Positions 60,295 to 64,000 of a stretch of DNA of 64,000 nucleotides are shown piece after piece. The translations under genes and the position numbers were made by a program. Positions within the stretch are counted from its first letter, which is position 1. Each line of letters begins with the position of its first letter. The stretch is from Rotaria sordida (taxonomy: Eukaryota; Rotifera; Eurotatoria; Philodinida; Philodinidae), in NCBI GenBank assembly GCA_905250125.1, contig CAJNOL010000419.1, forward strand, positions 62,001 to 126,000, in the 5' to 3' direction. Under the pieces are notes generated by a model. It saw only the letters and a list, made by a program, of their open reading frames with translations. It did no database searches and was not told where the DNA came from.

Positions 60295-62820
60295 TTCATT
60301 CGAATGTTATAGTGAAGTAAAGGCAACTGTATGCCGTCTTCTTCGTATATAGATATACGGTATGGAAAAGAGAATGGAAAGAGGGAGTGAACGAATCCTT
60401 TTTTTTTTTGTTTTCCTTTTTCTTTCTCGCCAACGGTTATTCTATAACGTTTCGTTTTCCTTCTCTCCCTCTTTCTCCGATTCCAATTAATCGAATTTTT
60501 TTTCCTCTTTCTCGTTTCACCGATGCATGGAAAGAGAACGAAAACCAATGACCGACTGTTTTCTCTTTTTCTTGCTTGTGAACAATCGAAAGAGATTGTT
60601 GTATTCAAATCCAACGGTCAAACAAGCTGTGAATCAGCTTGGTAAAAAAAAAATACATATATACAAAAAAAAAAATTAGATTCGGAGCTTACTTGTCAAA
60701 ATTTGAATTGATCGATGTGTTTGGTGATGAAGATAACTGTTTATATGTGTGTCGGATATGATATTGAGCCATTTTTTTATGGATCTTTATCTGGAGAAAG
60801 AAAAAATTTTTCAATTTTTAACTTGTTAATTCCCAAAAATGTTGACTTTCGAATAAATGAGCGTGTCGAAGCTAATGTCAACAACAAGTTTACTCTTTTT
60901 TTTTTTTCGTGAACAAACTAATTCTGGCAAATACAAACATTTAACGCCTATTCGTGACGCTCATCTCGTTCCGCCCTGATAGTCATTAAATATACAAAAT
61001 CTTTTTTTTTTATAAGTAGGTAAAGAAAGAAAGATTTTTGAAATGAAAATACAAAACAAACTAAAATATTGACTTTTTTGTTTATTTATATTGATAGTGT
61101 TATCTTAATTTCTTCAATGTATCTCATTGTCGGACATAGTTAACGAACACGAAGAAAAAAAAAATTTTTTTTTTTTTTTTTCTATAAATTTAATTCTTCA
61201 TGAATATATTTGAATTTAAATAGACAAAAGAATATATTAATTATAACTTGAACTTAACACTTACATAATTGTTCTTAAATTAGAAATACAATTTTTCATA
61301 TACAAAATAAATGGATGAAGAATGTGTTCGATCGATCGATCTATATATATATATAAATGACGAAGTTAGAAAAGAAGATGAAAGAAATAGATCATTTCAC
61401 CACCCTGGCTACTACCACCTACCTTAAGATATTATCTTTTGTCGTATGTATGAAAAGAATGAGAAGGAAAAAAGAAAAAGCTGTGATGACTAGAAAAATG
61501 ATGACAACATGTTCAGCGGTTTAGTTTTTTCTTTTGTAAGTTGAGTGTTGAAAATAATCGTATTGAATATATTTTAAAAATAGAAAAACATTTTGTCTTT
61601 AGCTTTTTCATTTGTTTTTATGCTTTTTTGTTTTTTTCTTTGATCTATATTCTAACAATTAAGATATATATGCATTTTATCAGCAGTTTTTATCGTAATA
61701 AATTTAAAAGTTTTGTGACCATCAAATAGAATAAACTTAACTTAAAGATAATAATAATACGAAAAAGAAAAATTCTCTTATTTCTTTTCAGAAACATAAT
61801 AGTTTTAATTATGATCATAAAAATTCTTCATTAAGCAAATATTTCTACCATTAGATGAAACTTAATTGTAACTTTTTAATAAAAATATTTTCTGTAAAAA
61901 TACGAAATAGGACAATTTTCTTCGTTCTGTTTTGCAGAATGCATGACACAGACAGAGCATCAAAAAGTTCGTCCTGACAAGACAAAGGACTTCTCTGCGT
62001 CCGACTTACACGACGATCTTTTCATTGCATTTTTGACAAAGATAAAAACTTATCTGTATATGAAGTATGATGTTAAATATCGTAGATGTATTATTTATAC
62101 AAAAAACATTTCCAATAATGATCATGTTAATAAACCTTATCACATGGTTTCCAACAGAAATGAAATTCAAACAATGAAAAAAATATTCGACATTCAGAAA
62201 GTGAACAAAACAATAATAAAACAAACATAAAGATACAGGATTCAAAATGTAATCAATTTAAATAGATGAACAACGAGAAAAGATAAGTTTTCTTATTATT
62301 ACTTTTCTTTTTTAAATTTCTCATATGAACGAATAAATAACATGCTATCAATTTGATTCAGTTAACGTGTTCGTCTTTGAATAAATATCAATCTAATTGA
62401 GCGAAATAATCTCAAAACACTGTTGTAATAATGACAGACTTTTCTCGTTTACAAACTAATATAATGTATTTTTTTCAAACTAGTATTAAAGTGATGCTAG
62501 AAGAGTTATATCAATGGAGAAAATGTATTATTCTAGTTAAAACTGCTTACTGGTACGTCATGGTTATGATGATGGAATTTAAAAATTTTTATGTTAACTT
62601 ATTGCTTTTTACAATTTAAGAATATTGTTCATCGGAAACTTTGTCCATATCAAAACATCAATTAAATTAATTTATATGAAAAAAAAATGCCGAACTTTTG
62701 AGCGTAATATTATCGAGATTGATTTTTTTTCCAAAAAAATCCATGTTGTATACAATACCTATAAAAAAAGCACCTATATTTTGGAAAAATCATATCTCAG
62801 TAATCTTCCGAAAAAATTTT
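60295..62820. other. Intergenic region upstream of CDC25
   Basis: The first several hundred bases are probably CDC25 5' UTR and promoter. Beyond that I see only AT-rich sequence, homopolymers (a long A/T run near 61155-61180) and unsupported short frames. Confidence 0.5.
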
Positions 62821-63596
62821 CTTACGAGCTATTTTAATTGAACTCTTCACATGGACAAAGTTTCAGATCGAAATTCAAAAGTAAGATTTCACTGGAGAAT
62901 CAGGATCCTATAAGAAAATTTCAGTAACATCTTCATATGTCAGCTAAATCGCAACAGAGGATCATATTCTCTTACGTTTTTTTTTTCAATTCTACAGATC
63001 TCCAACTTACGGACAAAATATGAAGATGAATGTAAGGGTTTACTTCGAGTGGTTCCCCTGTCAAAGCTTAAGATAGTTCGGTTATCTGAGCTATTGTTCG
63101 TGAGATGTCGAACTTTTACTAGATTTTTTAATCGAAACTGTGGTCCTCCTCAGTTCACTATGAAAATCAAGTTTTGAGCTTCGACTTGAAACTTATTACA
63201 AATAAAACTCTTAACGATACTAGATCACAGTGGAAGTTTCACCGTTTTTAGTACCTTGCATCTAAAGATATCAGTATATGAAGAATTAGGAAGTTTTCAT
63301 TATTCATATCTCAATGTAGGACAAGAAAAGATCAGTGAAACTTTCACAATGAACGAATATCATTGACAGCTTTATTTATGCAAAATTTCAAGTTGAAACT
63401 CAAAATTTAGTTTTCATGGTGATCTGAGGAGGACTACAGGTTTCAGTTAAAAAGTCCAGTAAAATTTCGATATGTCAAGAACAAAGGCACAGACAAGCGA
63501 ACCATCTTAAACTTTTATACTACTCACTATAGTCTATCATTTGAGTACAATTTCGATCAAAAAATGATTAAACACTTGGATAGGTTCTCTCGTAAG
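62821..63596. mobile_element. Foldback element (about 775 bp)
   Basis: The inverted ends are CTTACGAG at 62820 and CTCGTAAG near 63590, each followed inward by a GATCGAAATT motif. A stronger inner palindrome at about 63066-63518 has blocks CTTAAGATAGTTCGG versus TTTAAGATGGTTCGC, TCCTCCTCAG, AAATTTTGAG-type sequence and GTGAAAGTTTCAC-type sequence near the apex. The outer arm shares TTTCAGATCGAAATTC with the RANBP2-like intron element, which points to a related family. Confidence 0.6.
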
Positions 63597-64000
63597 TCAT
63601 TTGTAATGTGTAAATAAAAAGAATAATATATCTTTAGAATAGATCTTTGTTTTACAATCGAATACACTACTGTGATTTCTAGATTATTTTTCAATTTTAC
63701 ATTGAAAATCTTCATGTTTCATTTTAACAATTTTAATATAATGATCATCAAATTTATTACTATATCGAATGTAGTATAAGTTTTGCGACATTCTTTTGTT
63801 TCGCATATAATGTTCTACTTGAATCACAAGACCAAATCTTTATAGCTATTTTCGAAATTTTAATAGACTCCTAACATTGAATACGTGTGTCATCGTTTTA
63901 TTTCCCACAAGGAAAGATCGAAAAAAGCCCAATTTGTGATTGACAACTAAGGTCATTTTTAATTAAATCAATGTTAGATTAAATCGGCTGTCGAAAGCAC

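Noticed and set aside
61943-62230. 95-codon plus-strand frame
   Set aside because: Composition matches random AT-rich sequence, with no motif or splice partner.
1-64000. tRNA genes, rRNA, CRISPR arrays, bacterial operons
   Set aside because: No cloverleaf-type box pairs, rRNA stretches or regularly spaced direct repeats were convincing by eye; the gene structure is eukaryotic. A tRNAscan run would be decisive for tRNAs.

Overview
The window is nuclear DNA of a ciliated animal. It is strongly AT-rich. Its genes are broken by many GT-AG introns, mostly 45-100 nt long, and codons overwhelmingly end in A or T. The gene set (axonemal CCDC42/CFAP73-like and RSPH1, a TTLL3/8 tubulin glycylase, a Hedgehog-type Hint protein, RRM1, CDC25, HENMT1, LAPTM4, TMEM161, a RANBP2-like nucleoporin) is metazoan. 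Compact genes, tiny introns and scattered short DNA transposons would fit a bdelloid rotifer such as Rotaria or Adineta. That taxon is inferred from style, not shown by a marker gene.

Layout. 1-5034: no gene seen. 5035-9312: cilia block, with a CCDC42-like coiled-coil gene (-), a small Cys-rich one-TM protein (-) and RSPH1 (+). The last two are divergent, and a near-consensus RFX X-box lies between them. 9839-11794 (-): a secreted acidic Asp/Thr/Ser-repeat protein whose last two exons are present twice in tandem. 14146-19698 (-): RANBP2/NUP358-like gene with two Ran-binding domains. 22009-26805 (-): RRM1. 29234-31601 (+): HENMT1. 34068-35579 (+): intronless TMEM161. 35809-39036 (+): LAPTM4-like. 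40101-40544 (+): small secreted protein. 40699-45108 (-): TTLL3/8-like glycylase with two possible last exons. 45857-46299 (-): small gene with a homopolymer frameshift. 47198-48047 (+): decayed gene relic. 51369-52586 (-): Hint-domain protein. 56576-60294 (-): CDC25 phosphatase.

I rebuilt the exons by hand from GT/AG sites and reading-frame phase. For seven genes the exon lengths sum exactly to whole codons: RANBP2-like 895 aa, LAPTM4 314 aa, Hint 317 aa, HENMT1 403 aa, Cys-rich TM 159 aa, acidic protein 225 aa and TMEM161 503 aa.

The main structural pattern is that the few long introns (about 1.1-1.6 kb) of five otherwise compact genes (RANBP2-like, RRM1, HENMT1, LAPTM4, CDC25) each contain an imperfect long inverted repeat. 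These look like foldback or MITE-type DNA elements. More such elements lie between genes, including a hAT-like copy at 49011-49826 with an apparent 8-bp target duplication.

The genes do not form an operon or a single pathway. Some share themes: cilia (CCDC42-like, RSPH1, TTLL3/8 and perhaps the Cys-rich neighbour), S-phase and cell cycle (RRM1, CDC25), and small-RNA stability (HENMT1). I saw no convincing tRNA, rRNA or CRISPR array.
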